Of a DNA stretch of 64,000 nucleotides, positions 9,619 through 21,517 are shown piece by piece. This DNA comes from Pseudomonas sp. 8AS (GTDB taxonomy: Bacteria > Pseudomonadota > Gammaproteobacteria > Pseudomonadales > Pseudomonadaceae). A model generated the notes under the pieces. It was not told where the DNA came from and made no database searches. It was given only the letters and a program-made list of their open reading frames with translations. How positions within the stretch are numbered: the stretch's first letter is position 1; the number at the start of each line of letters is the position of its first letter. The DNA is taken from positions 2,528,826 through 2,592,825 of the forward strand of contig NZ_LR733406.1 in assembly GCF_902506505.1 (NCBI RefSeq), read 5' to 3'. The position numbers and the translations under genes were made by a program.

Positions 9619-10461
9619 ATGAGCGAAGAATCCCGTCTGCCGCTGCCGACCCTGGCACCGCCCATAGTCGCCTCGCCGGCCAAGCGCATCGAGGCGCTGA
9701 CCGGCGACCCCAACTTCATGACCTCGCTGGCCCGTGGCCTGGCGGTGATCCACGCCTTCCAGGAGCGCAAGCGCCACCTGACCATTGCCCAGATCAGCCA
9801 CCGCACCGAGATTCCCCGCGCCGCCGTGCGCCGTTGCCTGCATACCCTGATGAAGCTGGGCTATGCCACCACCGACGGGCGTACCTATTCGCTGCTGCCC
9901 AAGGTGCTCACCCTCGGCCATGCCTACCTGTCGTCGACGCCACTGGCGGTCACCGCCCAGCCGATCCTCGACCGCCTCAGCGAGCAGCTGCACGAGGCCT
10001 GCTCCATGGCCACCCTGGAGGGTGACGAGATTCTCTACATCGCCCGTTCGGCCACCCCGCAGCGCCTGATTTCGGTCGACCTCAGCGTCGGCAGCCGGCT
10101 GCCGGCCTACTGCACGTCCATGGGCCGCATCCTCCTCGCCGGTCTGGATGACCAGGCTCTGGACGATTACCTGGAACACGCCGATCTACAGGTGAAGACC
10201 AGCCGCACCATCCATACGGTCGAAGGCCTGCGCGCCAATATCGAGGAGATCCGCCGGCAGGGCTGGGTGATCATCGACCAGGAGCTGGAGATCGGCCTGC
10301 GCTCGGTCGCCGTGCCGCTGAAGGATTCCGCCGGCCAGGTGCTGGCCGCCCTCAACGTCGGCACCCATGTCAGCCGCGTATCGCGCCAGGAGCTGGAGTC
10401 GCGCTACCTGCCGGTGCTGCTGGAGGCCAGCCGCGAGCTGAGTACGCGCCTGTTTCACTGA
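9619..10461 (+). CDS. pcaR: Pca regulon regulatory protein PcaR (IclR family)
   Basis: A 280-residue IclR-type regulator that controls the beta-ketoadipate pathway genes, with beta-ketoadipate as effector in P. putida. The N-terminal winged helix spans about 30-95 (FMTSLARGLAVIHAFQERKR, then LTIAQISHRTEIPRAAVRRCLHTL). The effector-binding domain follows with CTSMGRILLAG and VEGLRANIEEIRRQGWVIID. ATG 9619 gives the normal family start MSEESRLPLP; the frame extends upstream across the operator, so earlier starts are unlikely. It is followed by a hairpin terminator and then by pcaIJFD, whose promoter carries a matching site. Confidence 0.93.
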   Translation: MSEESRLPLPTLAPPIVASPAKRIEALTGDPNFMTSLARGLAVIHAFQERKRHLTIAQISHRTEIPRAAVRRCLHTLMKLGYATTDGRTYSLLPKVLTLGHAYLSSTPLAVTAQPILDRLSEQLHEACSMATLEGDEILYIARSATPQRLISVDLSVGSRLPAYCTSMGRILLAGLDDQALDDYLEHADLQVKTSRTIHTVEGLRANIEEIRRQGWVIIDQELEIGLRSVAVPLKDSAGQVLAALNVGTHVSRVSRQELESRYLPVLLEASRELSTRLFH

Positions 10462-10485
10462 GAGTCTGCCGGCAATTTCCCGTGG

Positions 10486-10540
10486 GGTGCGCCGTGCGCA
10501 CCGCGACCCCATGCGAGCATTCCGGTGCACACGGCGCACC
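10486..10540. repeat. Inverted repeat after pcaR
   Basis: Two 17-base arms at 10486-10502 (GGTGCGCCGTGCGCACC) and 10524-10540 (GGTGCACACGGCGCACC) are reverse complements except for one base, and each arm is itself partly self-complementary. The element has the look of a dispersed pseudomonad extragenic repeat, and no gene is visible in it. Confidence 0.5.
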
Positions 10541-10588
10541 CTCGGCGTCCAACCTGTCGCCCAACAGTGCTGAGAGCTAGCTGGGTAA

Positions 10589-10620
10589 CGCCCCGGCCAG
10601 TGCCGGGGCGCTGTCGTTTC
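10589..10620 (+). terminator. Terminator of pcaR
   Basis: A 9-bp perfect stem CGCCCCGGC / GCCGGGGCG with a CAGT loop (10589-10610) is followed by CTGTCGTTTC. It separates pcaR from the pcaIJFD promoter. Confidence 0.75.
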
Positions 10621-10643
10621 TGAGGAATGTCGCTCAAGACTGT

Positions 10644-10674
10644 GTTCGATAATCGCACCTATAGTCGATTATCG
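10644..10674 (+). promoter_or_regulatory. PcaR binding region in front of pcaI
   Basis: GTTCGATAATCGCAC at 10644-10658 equals the PcaR site I recall from the P. putida pcaIJ promoter. A second, inverted core CGATTATCG follows at 10666-10674. The pair resembles the palindrome at 9555 but with the halves spread apart. It lies 82 bases upstream of the pcaI start, the place for an activator or promoter-overlapping site. Confidence 0.75.
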
Positions 10675-10755
10675 GATTGTTTGGCCAGAAGGCTGGCGCT
10701 AACGTCTGTTCACCGGCGACTACCGTGCGCCACGGAAAACCAGACGAGAACCCCC

Positions 10756-11604
10756 ATGGCTGAAATCCTCTCCCTGCGCGAAGCCATCCAGCGCTTCGTC
10801 CACGACGGCGACAGCATCGCCCTCGAAGGCTTCACCCACCTGATCCCGACCGCCGCGGCCCATGAAATCATCCGCCAGGGGCGCAAGGACCTGACCCTGA
10901 TCCGCATGACTCCGGACCTGGTCTACGACCTGCTGATCGGTGCCGGTTGCGCCAAGAAGCTGATCTTCTCCTGGGGCGGCAACCCCGGCGTGGGCTCGCT
11001 GCACCGTCTGCGCGACGCGGTGGAGAAGGGCTGGCCGCAGGCCCTGGAGATCGAGGAACACAGCCACGCCGACCTGGCCAACTCCTACGTGGCCGGCGCC
11101 TCCGGCCTGCCGTTCGCGGTGCTGCGCGCCTACGCCGGCTCCGACCTGCCCAAGGTCAACCCGCTGATCAAGAGCGTCACCTGCCCGTTCACCGGCGAAG
11201 TGCTGGCCGCCGTGCCCAGCGTGCGCCCGGACGTCACCGTGATCCACGCGCAGAAGGCCGACCGCAAGGGCAACGTGCTGATCCAGGGCATCCTCGGCGT
11301 GCAGAAGGAAGCGGCCCTGGCCGCCAAGCGCTGCATCGTCACAGTCGAGGAAATCGTCGACGACTTGCAGGCGCCGATGAACGCCTGCGTGCTGCCGGGC
11401 TGGGCGCTGACTGCCGTGTGCCTGGTGCCGGGCGGCGCCCATCCGTCCTACGCCCACGGCTACTACGAGCGCGACAACCGTTTCTACCAGGCCTGGGACC
11501 CGATCGCCCGCGACCGCGAAACCTTCACCGCCTGGATCGACACCTACATCCGCGGCACCGCCGATTTCGCCGCCTATCAGGCCAAGCTTCAGGAGGCCAA
11601 CTAA
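10756..11604 (+). CDS. pcaI: 3-oxoadipate CoA-transferase, alpha subunit
   Basis: A 282-residue subunit A of a class I CoA-transferase. With PcaJ it moves CoA from succinyl-CoA to 3-oxoadipate. The protein starts MAEILSLREAIQRFVHDGDS. It shows the glycine-rich CoA site region in FTHLIPTAAAHEII and the fold motifs SWGGNPGVGSLHRLRDAVE and VTCPFTGEVLAAVPSVRPDV. ATG 10756 is the family start; the frame runs back through the operator without a ribosome site. Its stop overlaps the pcaJ start by one base, so translation is coupled. Confidence 0.95.
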   Translation: MAEILSLREAIQRFVHDGDSIALEGFTHLIPTAAAHEIIRQGRKDLTLIRMTPDLVYDLLIGAGCAKKLIFSWGGNPGVGSLHRLRDAVEKGWPQALEIEEHSHADLANSYVAGASGLPFAVLRAYAGSDLPKVNPLIKSVTCPFTGEVLAAVPSVRPDVTVIHAQKADRKGNVLIQGILGVQKEAALAAKRCIVTVEEIVDDLQAPMNACVLPGWALTAVCLVPGGAHPSYAHGYYERDNRFYQAWDPIARDRETFTAWIDTYIRGTADFAAYQAKLQEAN

Positions 11605-12382
11605 TGAGCGCCTACAGCACCAATGAAATGATGACCGTGGCCGCCTCGCGCCGCCTCGGCAACAGCGATGTGACCTTCGTCGGTATCGGCCTGCCGTCCA
11701 AGGCCGCCAACCTGGCGCGCCTGACCCACGCCCCGGACGTGACCCTGATCTACGAATCCGGCCCGATCGGCGCCAAGCCCAGCGTGCTGCCGCTGTCCAT
11801 CGGCGACGGCGAACTGGCCGAGACCGCCGACACTGTGGTGCCCACCGGCGAGATCTTCCGCTACTGGCTGCAGGGCGGGCGCATCGACGTCGGCTTCCTC
11901 GGTGCGGCCCAGGTCGACAGGTTCGGCAACATCAACACCACCGTGATCGGCGACTACCACAAGCCGAAAGTGCGCCTGCCGGGTGCCGGCGGCGCGCCGG
12001 AGATCGCCGGTTCGGCGAAGAAGGTGTTCATCATCCTCAAGCAGGGTCACCGCACCTTCGTCGACAAGCTGGCCTTTATCACCTCGGTCGGCCACGGCGA
12101 GGGCGGCGAGCATCGCCAGCAGCTGGGCCTGCCCGGCGCCGGCCCGGTGGCGATCATCACCGACCTGTGCATCATGGAGCCGGAGGCCGGCAGCAAGGAG
12201 TTCGTGGTCACCTCGATCCATCCGGGCGTGAGCCGCGAGCAGATCATCGCCGCCACCGGCTGGCCGATCCGTTTCGCCGAGCAGGTGGCCGAAACTGCGG
12301 CGCCCGAGGCTCATGAACTGGAAGCCCTGCGCGCCCTGGAAGCTCGCACCGCCGCGGCCCACGGCCAGGCCGGGGGTGAGGA

Positions 12383-12386
<4 letters not shown>
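11604..12386 (+). CDS. pcaJ: 3-oxoadipate CoA-transferase, beta subunit
   Basis: A 260-residue subunit B partner of PcaI. The catalytic glutamate of class I CoA-transferases fits YESGPIG (near 49-55). [16 protein letters not shown] and [12 protein letters not shown] follow in the usual order. The start ATG shares its A with the pcaI TAA, with AGGAGG nine bases upstream. The stop overlaps pcaF by four bases (ATGA). Together these make succinyl-CoA-dependent activation of 3-oxoadipate directly coupled to thiolysis. Confidence 0.95.
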
Positions 12387-13588
<1,202 letters not shown>

Positions 13589-13601
13589 AGAGGAAACCGC
13601 T

Positions 13602-14390
13602 GTGCCTGTGATTGCTCTCGCCGACGGCGACCTGAACTACCGCCTGGATGGCCCGGCGGATGCGCCGGTGCTGGTGCTGTCCAACTCCCTGGGCACCGAC
13701 CTGCATATGTGGGATGCGCAGATCCCGCTGTGGAGCCAACACTTGCGCGTGCTGCGCTACGACACTCGCGGCCATGGCGGCTCGCTGGTCACGAACGGCC
13801 CCTACAGCATCGAACAGCTGGGCCGCGATGTGCTGGCCCTGACCGATGCCCTGAATATCCAGGCGTTCAGCTTCTGTGGTCTGTCCATGGGCGGGCTGAT
13901 CGGCCAGTGGCTGGCGATCAACGCACCGCAGCGCATCCAGCGCCTGGTGCTGTGCAACACCGCGGCGAAGATCGGCAGTCCGGAAGTATGGAACCCGCGC
14001 ATCGACACCGTGCTGCGTGATGGCCAGGCGGCCATGCAGGCGCTGCGTGATGCCTCCATCGCCCGCTGGTTCACTCCGGAGTTCGCTGCGGCCGAGCCGG
14101 CGCGGGTGGAGCCGGTGGTCGGCATGCTGGCCGCCACCTCGCCCCAGGGCTATGCCGCCAACTGCGCGGCAGTGCGCGATGGCGATTTCCGCGAGCAGGT
14201 CGCCGCGATCACGGCGCCGACCCTGATCGTCTGCGGCACGGCCGATGCGGTGACCACCCCGGAGCATGGTCGTTTCCTGCAGGAGTGCATTCGCGGCGCC
14301 GAGCTGGTCGAGTTTCACGCCGCGCACCTGTCCAATGTCGAGGCCGGTGAGCGGTTCGGCCGTCGCGTGCTGGATTTCCTGCGCGCCTGA
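13602..14390 (+). CDS. pcaD: 3-oxoadipate enol-lactonase
   Basis: A 262-residue alpha/beta hydrolase that opens 3-oxoadipate enol-lactone to 3-oxoadipate. The nucleophile is Ser95 in FCGLSMGGLIG. RYDTRGHGGS and the Asp/His pair in VCGTADAVTTPE and FHAAHLSNVE complete the triad. The start is the GTG at 13602, thirteen bases after pcaF and preceded by GAAGAGGAAA; the frame extends upstream into pcaF in another frame and should not be used. pcaB and pcaC, often beside it in other pseudomonads, are absent, so upper steps must be encoded elsewhere. Confidence 0.93.
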   Translation: MPVIALADGDLNYRLDGPADAPVLVLSNSLGTDLHMWDAQIPLWSQHLRVLRYDTRGHGGSLVTNGPYSIEQLGRDVLALTDALNIQAFSFCGLSMGGLIGQWLAINAPQRIQRLVLCNTAAKIGSPEVWNPRIDTVLRDGQAAMQALRDASIARWFTPEFAAAEPARVEPVVGMLAATSPQGYAANCAAVRDGDFREQVAAITAPTLIVCGTADAVTTPEHGRFLQECIRGAELVEFHAAHLSNVEAGERFGRRVLDFLRA

Positions 14391-14774
14391 GGCTCTTGCG
14401 ACGCACCATGCCGCATCCGCAGGGTGCGTCTGGTGCGGCGGTTCCGCAGCCGGATCATGTTGTTCAGGCCTGTTGCGGTCTGCTGCGTCAGCCTCGCAGC
14501 CTTTGTCTCCTCGATTGCCTGCGGGACCCGCCAGGGAGTGCGGTTCTTGCCGAAGTACAGCGCTAAGTAACTGATTATTCATGCTAGACTTCGCCCGCCT
14601 TGATCGGTGAGGCTTATGGTTTGTCCTTGTTTATCAGTGGCTTAGATGCATCTTGTGCGCTCCTGAGCGCGCGCGGCGGCTGAATTGCTTGCTTGTCAGA
14701 GCTCCGGCTTTCTGAAAGCATCCGCGTTCTTACTTCCAGTGACTCTGGTTCGGTTCAGGTTGGCCCGCAAGGCT
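14391..14774 (+). other. Long gap between pcaD and thrS
   Basis: I see no gene here. A long imperfect stem pairs CGCACCA (14402-14408) with TGGTGCG (14431-14437) and may end the pca transcript. TGCTAGACT at 14582-14590 resembles an extended -10 element that could start the thrS transcript, but I find no convincing -35 at the right distance. The stretch from there to 14774 would be the thrS 5' leader. Confidence 0.35.
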
Positions 14775-14793
14775 CCTGCCACTGTTAGGCAGG
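14775..14793 (+). promoter_or_regulatory. Upstream hairpin of the thrS leader
   Basis: CCTGCC / GGCAGG forms a 6-bp perfect stem around a seven-base loop ACTGTTA. If read like an anticodon arm the middle triplet is UGU, a threonine anticodon, though the base before it is C rather than the invariant U. It may be the second arm of an operator like that of E. coli thrS. Confidence 0.35.
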
Positions 14794-14831
14794 TATACCG
14801 CCGGATCGCTTCCTGGCTCATCCCAACCCAC

Positions 14832-14852
14832 GTGACCTTTGGTAGGGGTCAC
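14832..14852 (+). promoter_or_regulatory. thrS translational operator: tRNA-Thr anticodon-arm mimic
   Basis: GUGACCU pairs with GGGUCAC (six Watson-Crick pairs and one U-G) around a seven-base loop UUGGUAG. The loop has the U33, GGU anticodon and A37 of tRNA-Thr(GGU). It ends 19 bases before the thrS ATG and abuts the ribosome site GGAGAGGAGG. In E. coli, ThrRS represses its own mRNA by binding such an anticodon-like hairpin just upstream of the ribosome site. The same logic is inferred here. Confidence 0.7.
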
Positions 14853-14871
14853 CACTAGGAGAGGAGGCGCC

Positions 14872-16794
14872 ATGCCCATCATTACTCTTCCCGACGGCAG
14901 TCAGCGTTCATTCGATCATCCCGTGTCCGTGCTTGAGGTCGCTCAGTCCATCGGTGCAGGCCTGGCCAAGGCCACCCTGGCCGGCAAGGTCAATGGCAAG
15001 CAGGTGGATGCCTGTGATGTGATCGACAGCGATGCAACCCTGCAAATCATCACGCCCAAAGACGAAGAGGGGCTGGAGATCATCCGCCACTCCTGTGCGC
15101 ACCTGGTCGGCCACGCGGTCAAGCAGTTGTACCCGGAGGCCAAGATGGTCATCGGGCCGGTCATTGAAGAAGGCTTCTATTACGACATCGCCATCGGTCG
15201 GCCTTTCACGCCGGAAGACATGGCGGCGATCGAGAAGCGCATGGCCGAGCTGATCGACAAGGACTACGACGTCATCAAGAAGATGACCCCGCGCGCCGAA
15301 GTCATCGAGCTGTTCCAGGCCCGTGGCGAGGAATACAAGCTGCGCCTGATCGACGACATGCCGGATGAGCAGGCCATGGGCCTGTACTTCCACGAAGAAT
15401 ACGTCGACATGTGCCGCGGCCCGCACGTGCCGAACACGCGCTTCCTCAAGTCCTTCAAACTGACCAAGATTTCCGGCGCCTACTGGCGCGGCGACTCGAA
15501 GAACGAGCAGCTGCAGCGTGTGTATGGCACGGCCTGGGCGGACAAGAAGCAGCTGGCGGCCTACATCCAGCGCATCGAGGAAGCCGAGAAACGCGACCAC
15601 CGCCGCATCGGCAAGCAGCTGGACCTGTTCCACCTGCAGGAAGAGGCGCCGGGCATGGTGTTCTGGCACCCGAACGGCTGGACCCTGTACCAGGTGCTGG
15701 AGCAGTACATGCGCCAGGTGCAGCGCGAACACGGCTACGTCGAGGTGCGCACGCCGCAGGTAGTCGATCGCATTCTCTGGGAGCGTTCGGGCCACTGGTC
15801 CAACTACGCCGAGAACATGTTCACCACCAACTCGGAAAACCGCGATTACGCGGTTAAACCGATGAACTGCCCGTGCCACGTGCAAATCTTCAACCAGGGC
15901 CTGAAGTCCTACCGCGACCTGCCGCTGCGCCTGGCCGAGTTCGGTGCCTGCCACCGCAACGAGCCGTCCGGCGCGCTGCACGGCATCATGCGCGTACGTG
16001 GCTTCACCCAGGACGACGCGCACATCTTCTGCACCGAAGATCAGGTGAAGAAGGAGGCAGCCGACTTCATCAAACTGACCCTGCAGGTCTATGCCGACTT
16101 CGGCTTCTCCGATATCGCCATGAAGCTGTCGACTCGCCCGGCCAAGCGCGTAGGTTCCGACGAGCTGTGGGATCGCGCCGAAACTGCGTTGGCCGATGCG
16201 CTGAACGAATCCGGCCTGGCGTGGGAATACCAGCCGGGTGAGGGGGCTTTCTATGGTCCGAAGATCGAGTTCACCCTCAAGGATTGCCTCGGTCGTAACT
16301 GGCAGTGCGGTACCCTGCAGTACGATCCGAACCTGCCGGAGCGCCTGGATGCCAGCTATATCGCCGAAGATAACAACCGCAAGCGTCCGGTGATGCTGCA
16401 TCGCGCGATCCTCGGCTCCTTCGAGCGCTTCGTCGGCATGCTGATCGAGCATTATGCCGGTGCCTTCCCGGCCTGGTTGGCGCCGGCCCAGGCAGTGGTG
16501 ATGAATATCACCGACAAGCAGGCCGATTTTGCCCTCGAAGTCGAAAAAACGCTCAATCAAAGCGGATTTCGTGCCAAGTCCGACTTGAGAAACGAGAAGA
16601 TCGGCTTTAAAATCCGCGAGCATACTTTGCTCAAGGTTCCCTATCTCCTGGTTATTGGAGACCGGGAGGTTGAGACACGATCCGTTGCTGTGCGCACCCG
16701 CGAAGGCGTCGATCTGGGCTCCATGCCCCTCGAGCAGTTCGCCGATCAGCTCAAGCAAGCGGTTTCCCGGCGTGGTCGCCAAGATTCGGAGTAA
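14872..16794 (+). CDS. thrS: Threonine--tRNA ligase
   Basis: A 640-residue class II synthetase that charges tRNA-Thr. Order: TGS domain (1-60, [19 protein letters not shown]), editing domain with [16 protein letters not shown] (near 73-88), then the catalytic core. The core includes [10 protein letters not shown], with a zinc-binding Cys, [20 protein letters not shown] (motif 2) and [11 protein letters not shown] (motif 3). The anticodon-binding domain follows from about 540. ATG 14872 follows the strong site AGGAGAGGAGG; the upstream in-frame start at 14839 lies inside the operator hairpin. The stop is only two bases before the infC AUU. Confidence 0.98.
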   Translation: MPIITLPDGSQRSFDHPVSVLEVAQSIGAGLAKATLAGKVNGKQVDACDVIDSDATLQIITPKDEEGLEIIRHSCAHLVGHAVKQLYPEAKMVIGPVIEEGFYYDIAIGRPFTPEDMAAIEKRMAELIDKDYDVIKKMTPRAEVIELFQARGEEYKLRLIDDMPDEQAMGLYFHEEYVDMCRGPHVPNTRFLKSFKLTKISGAYWRGDSKNEQLQRVYGTAWADKKQLAAYIQRIEEAEKRDHRRIGKQLDLFHLQEEAPGMVFWHPNGWTLYQVLEQYMRQVQREHGYVEVRTPQVVDRILWERSGHWSNYAENMFTTNSENRDYAVKPMNCPCHVQIFNQGLKSYRDLPLRLAEFGACHRNEPSGALHGIMRVRGFTQDDAHIFCTEDQVKKEAADFIKLTLQVYADFGFSDIAMKLSTRPAKRVGSDELWDRAETALADALNESGLAWEYQPGEGAFYGPKIEFTLKDCLGRNWQCGTLQYDPNLPERLDASYIAEDNNRKRPVMLHRAILGSFERFVGMLIEHYAGAFPAWLAPAQAVVMNITDKQADFALEVEKTLNQSGFRAKSDLRNEKIGFKIREHTLLKVPYLLVIGDREVETRSVAVRTREGVDLGSMPLEQFADQLKQAVSRRGRQDSE

Positions 16795-16796
16795 TC

Positions 16797-17345
16797 ATTA
16801 TTAAGCGTGAAATGAGACAAGATAAACGAGCTGCACCTAAAGCACCGATCAACGAGAATATCTCGGCCCGCGAGGTTCGGTTAATTGGTGCTGATGGCGA
16901 GCAGATTGGCATCGTCTCGATTGATGAAGCGTTGCGAGTGGCCGACGAGGCCAAGCTCGATCTGGTTGAAATTTCTGCCGACGCGGTTCCGCCGGTTTGC
17001 CGAGTGATGGACTACGGCAAGTCGATCTTCGAGAAGAAGAAGCAGATTGCCGCGGCGAAGAAAAACCAGAAGCAGATTCAGGTTAAAGAAATCAAGTTTC
17101 GTCCAGGGACGGAGGAAGGGGATTACCAGGTAAAACTACGCAACCTGGTACGTTTCCTTAGTGATGGGGATAAGGCCAAGGTATCGCTTCGATTCCGCGG
17201 CCGAGAGATGGCCCACCAGGAGCTGGGCATGGAGCTGTTGAAGCGGGTTGAAAATGACCTGCTTGAATACGGCGCCGTTGAGCAGCATCCAAAGATGGAA
17301 GGACGCCAACTGATCATGGTCATCGCCCCCAAAAAGAAGAAGTAA
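16797..17345 (+). CDS. infC: Translation initiation factor IF-3 (AUU start)
   Basis: IF-3 prevents premature subunit joining and checks the start codon. The frame reads ATT ATT AAG CGT GAA ATG, so starting at the ATT at 16797 gives 182 residues beginning (M)[11 protein letters not shown], the normal family N-terminus. CGGAG lies five bases upstream at 16787-16791. Starting at the first ATG (16812) would drop five conserved residues. AUU is the hallmark start of infC, through which IF-3 represses its own synthesis. The N-terminal domain is at about 15-80, the linker [14 protein letters not shown] follows, and the C-terminal domain ends in a lysine tail. Confidence 0.95.
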   Translation: MIKREMRQDKRAAPKAPINENISAREVRLIGADGEQIGIVSIDEALRVADEAKLDLVEISADAVPPVCRVMDYGKSIFEKKKQIAAAKKNQKQIQVKEIKFRPGTEEGDYQVKLRNLVRFLSDGDKAKVSLRFRGREMAHQELGMELLKRVENDLLEYGAVEQHPKMEGRQLIMVIAPKKKK

Positions 17346-17405
17346 CCACCAGGGCACGGCAGGCCTTGCGGTTATGTTTATCAACTGAATGCGGAGTATC
17401 CGAAC

Positions 17406-17600
17406 ATGCCAAAGATGAAAACCAAAAGTGGTGCAGCCAAGCGTTTTCTCAAAACCGCTACTGGCTTCAAGCACAAGCACGCTTTCAAGAGTCACATCCT
17501 GACCAAGATGTCCACTAAGCGTAAGCGTCACCTGCGCGGTAGCACCATGGTGCATCCGTCCGACGTTGCAAAAGTGGCGCGCATGCTGCGCGTTCGTTAA
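17406..17600 (+). CDS. rpmI: 50S ribosomal protein L35
   Basis: A 64-residue basic protein of the large subunit starting [14 protein letters not shown], the standard L35 signature, with [13 protein letters not shown] in the middle. GCGGAG lies upstream of the ATG. It is in the infC-rpmI-rplT transcript. In E. coli this unit is repressed by L20 at the mRNA; the 60-base gap after infC may contain such a target, but I cannot fold it with certainty. Confidence 0.98.
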   Translation: MPKMKTKSGAAKRFLKTATGFKHKHAFKSHILTKMSTKRKRHLRGSTMVHPSDVAKVARMLRVR

Positions 17601-17625
17601 TCGGTCAAGATAGAGGAAATTACTC

Positions 17626-17982
17626 ATGGCTCGTGTTAAGCGTGGCGTTATCGCTCGTGCTCGTCACAAAAAAATCCTGAAACTCGCTAAAGGCTACTAC
17701 GGCGCTCGTTCGCGCGTGTTCCGTGTTGCCAAGCAGGCTGTGATCAAGGCAGGCCAATACGCCTACCGCGACCGCCGTCAGCGCAAGCGTCAGTTCCGCG
17801 CTCTGTGGATCGCTCGTATCAACGCCGGTGCTCGTGTTAACGGTCTGTCCTACAGCCGTTTCATCGCTGGCCTGAAAAAAGCGTCCATCGAGATCGACCG
17901 CAAGGTTCTGGCCGATCTGGCAGTGAACGAAAAAGCGGCGTTTGCTGCGATTGTCGAGAAAGCTAAGGCCGTTCTGGCTTAA
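17626..17982 (+). CDS. rplT: 50S ribosomal protein L20
   Basis: A 118-residue early-assembly 23S rRNA-binding protein, full length. It has the long basic N-terminal helix ([21 protein letters not shown]) and the globular part with [18 protein letters not shown]. The ribosome site AGAGGAA precedes ATG 17626. L20 represses its own operon in E. coli. Two stem-loops follow the stop before pheS. Confidence 0.98.
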   Translation: MARVKRGVIARARHKKILKLAKGYYGARSRVFRVAKQAVIKAGQYAYRDRRQRKRQFRALWIARINAGARVNGLSYSRFIAGLKKASIEIDRKVLADLAVNEKAAFAAIVEKAKAVLA

Positions 17983-17994
17983 GTCCCCGACAAT

Positions 17995-19093
<1,099 letters not shown>

Positions 19094-19135
19094 GCCACAT
19101 GACCCGTATCGAATGCGTTTAGGAGAACAGACAGT

Positions 19136-21514
19136 ATGAAATTCAGTGAACAGTGGCTGCGCAGCTGGGTCAATCCGCCGGTCTCGCGTGACGAGCTGGT
19201 GGCCCGCCTGTCCATGGTTGGCCTCGAAGTAGACAGCGTTACTCCGGCTGCCGGCGAGTTCAGCGGCATCGTGATCGGCGAGATCCTCAGTGCCGAACAG
19301 CATCCGGATGCCGACAAGCTGCGCGTGTGCCAGGTCAGCAATGGCAGCGAGAGCTTCCAGGTGGTCTGCGGCGCGCCGAATGCGCGCCCGGGCATCAAGA
19401 TTCCATTCGCCATGATCGGTGCCGAACTGCCGGGCGACTTCAAGATCAAGAAGGCCAAGCTGCGTGGCGTCGAGTCCAACGGCATGCTCTGCTCGGCTTC
19501 CGAGCTGCAGATCAGTGACGACAACAGCGGCCTGATGGAGCTGGCAGCCGATGCGCCGGTGGGCGGCAATATCCGTGACTATCTCGGTCTGGATGATGCC
19601 AGCATCGAACTGGGTCTGACTCCCAACCGTGGCGACTGCCTGTCCCTGGCCGGTCTGGCCCGTGAAGTGGGTGCCATCTACGCCGCTCAGGTCACTCCGC
19701 TAGCGATTGCCCCGGTTGCTCCGGTGCATGACGAAGTGCGTCCGGTCGAAGTGCTGGCGTCCAAGGCCTGCCCGCGTTACCTGGGCCGCGTCATTCGCAA
19801 TGTCGACCTGTCCAAGCCGACCCCGCTGTGGATGGTCGAGCGTTTGCGCCGTTCCGACATCCGCAGCATCGATGCGGCCGTCGACATCACCAACTACGTG
19901 ATGCTCGAGCTCGGCCAGCCCATGCATGCCTTCGATCTTGCCGAGATCAGCGGCGGCATCCGCGTACGCATGGCGGAAGAGGGCGAGAAGCTGGTTCTGC
20001 TGGATGGCCAGGAAGTCAGCCTGCGTACCGACACCCTGGTGATCGCCGACCATCAGCGCGCCCTGGCTATTGCTGGCGTGATGGGTGGCGAGCACAGCGG
20101 CGTGAGCAGCAAGACCCGCGATCTGTTCCTCGAAAGCGCGTTCTTCGACACCATCGCCCTGGCCGGCAAGGCCCGTTCCTATGGCCTGCACACCGACTCC
20201 TCGCACCGCTTCGAGCGTGGCGTGGATTCGCAGCTGGCGCGTCAGGCCATGGAGCGCGCTACGGCGCTGTTGCTGGAGATCGTTGGCGGCGAAGCCGGTC
20301 CGGTCATCGAAGCCGTGAGCCAGACCGATCTGCCACAGATCGCGCCAATCACCCTGCGTGCCGAGCGCATCGACCAGATGCTGGGCATGCAGATGGATGC
20401 CGCGGAAGTGGAGCGCCTGCTTACTGCTCTGGGGCTGAGCGTATCGGCGCAAGGCGCTGGCGTCTGGCAGGTCGGTGTGCCGAGCCATCGCTTCGATATC
20501 AGCCTGGAAGTCGACCTGATCGAAGAGCTGGGTCGCCTGTATGGCTACAACCGTCTGCCAGTGCGCTACCCGCAAGCACGCCTGGCGCCGCAGGCCAAGA
20601 GCGAAGCGCGTGCCGAGCTGGCGACCCTGCGTCGTCTGCTGGTGGCACGCGGTTATCAGGAAGCGATCACTTACAGCTTCATCGATCCCAAGCTGTTCGC
20701 CCTGTTCAACCCTGGTGTCGAGCCGCTACAGCTGGCCAATCCTATCTCCGCAGATATGGCAGCGATGCGTTCCTCGCTGTGGCCGGGCCTGGTCAAGGTG
20801 CTGCAGCACAACCTCAATCGTCAGCAATCGCGCGTGCGGCTGTTTGAAAGCGGTTTGCGCTTCGTCGGTCAGCTTGAGGGCCTGAAGCAAGAGGCCATGC
20901 TGGCTGGTGTACTCACCGGCAGCCGCTTGCCGGAAGGTTGGGCGCATGGTCGTGACGATGTCGATTTCTATGATCTGAAGGCCGATGTCGAGGCGCAGCT
21001 GGGTTCCGCAGGTTCGTCCCTGGAGTTCAGCTTCGCTCCTGGCGAGCATGCTGCACTGCATCCAGGGCAAACCGCGCGTATCGAGCGCGATGGTCGCCTG
21101 GTCGGCTTCATTGGTGCGCTGCATCCGGAGCTGGCCAAGACCTTGGGTATCGATCAACCGGTCTACCTGTTCGAATTGGTATTGGCCGAAGTGGCCCAGG
21201 GGCGCATGCCGAAGTTCAGCGAACTGTCGCGCTTCCCAGAGGTGCGTCGTGACCTGGCTTTGCTGGCCGATCGTGAGCTACCGGCCGAGTCGGTACTGGC
21301 GTGCATTCGTGAGGCGGCAGGCGAGTACCTGACGGATCTCAGGCTGTTTGACGTGTATCACGGTAAAGGTATTGATCCGCATAGAAAAAGCCTGGCCGTC
21401 GGCTTGACCTGGCAGCATCCATCGCGCACTCTTAATGACGATGAGGTGAATACCACAACGCAAAATATCCTCACCTCGCTGGAAGAAAGGTTCAACGCCA
21501 CGTTAAGGAAGTAG
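19136..21514 (+). CDS. pheT: Phenylalanine--tRNA ligase, beta subunit
   Basis: A 792-residue beta subunit that binds tRNA and edits Tyr-tRNA-Phe. Domains in order: N-terminal EMAP/OB-like tRNA-binding region (about 39-150, VVCGAPNARPGIKIPFA); the B3/B4 editing module (DSSHRFERGVD); the B5 domain; the catalytic-like core (LIEELGRLYGYNRLP); and the C-terminal ferredoxin-like anticodon domain (FPEVRRDLALLADRELPAESV). Length is normal. It ends three bases before ihfA, as in other gamma-proteobacteria where the two are cotranscribed. Confidence 0.98.
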   Translation: MKFSEQWLRSWVNPPVSRDELVARLSMVGLEVDSVTPAAGEFSGIVIGEILSAEQHPDADKLRVCQVSNGSESFQVVCGAPNARPGIKIPFAMIGAELPGDFKIKKAKLRGVESNGMLCSASELQISDDNSGLMELAADAPVGGNIRDYLGLDDASIELGLTPNRGDCLSLAGLAREVGAIYAAQVTPLAIAPVAPVHDEVRPVEVLASKACPRYLGRVIRNVDLSKPTPLWMVERLRRSDIRSIDAAVDITNYVMLELGQPMHAFDLAEISGGIRVRMAEEGEKLVLLDGQEVSLRTDTLVIADHQRALAIAGVMGGEHSGVSSKTRDLFLESAFFDTIALAGKARSYGLHTDSSHRFERGVDSQLARQAMERATALLLEIVGGEAGPVIEAVSQTDLPQIAPITLRAERIDQMLGMQMDAAEVERLLTALGLSVSAQGAGVWQVGVPSHRFDISLEVDLIEELGRLYGYNRLPVRYPQARLAPQAKSEARAELATLRRLLVARGYQEAITYSFIDPKLFALFNPGVEPLQLANPISADMAAMRSSLWPGLVKVLQHNLNRQQSRVRLFESGLRFVGQLEGLKQEAMLAGVLTGSRLPEGWAHGRDDVDFYDLKADVEAQLGSAGSSLEFSFAPGEHAALHPGQTARIERDGRLVGFIGALHPELAKTLGIDQPVYLFELVLAEVAQGRMPKFSELSRFPEVRRDLALLADRELPAESVLACIREAAGEYLTDLRLFDVYHGKGIDPHRKSLAVGLTWQHPSRTLNDDEVNTTTQNILTSLEERFNATLRK

Positions 21515-21517
21515 CGT

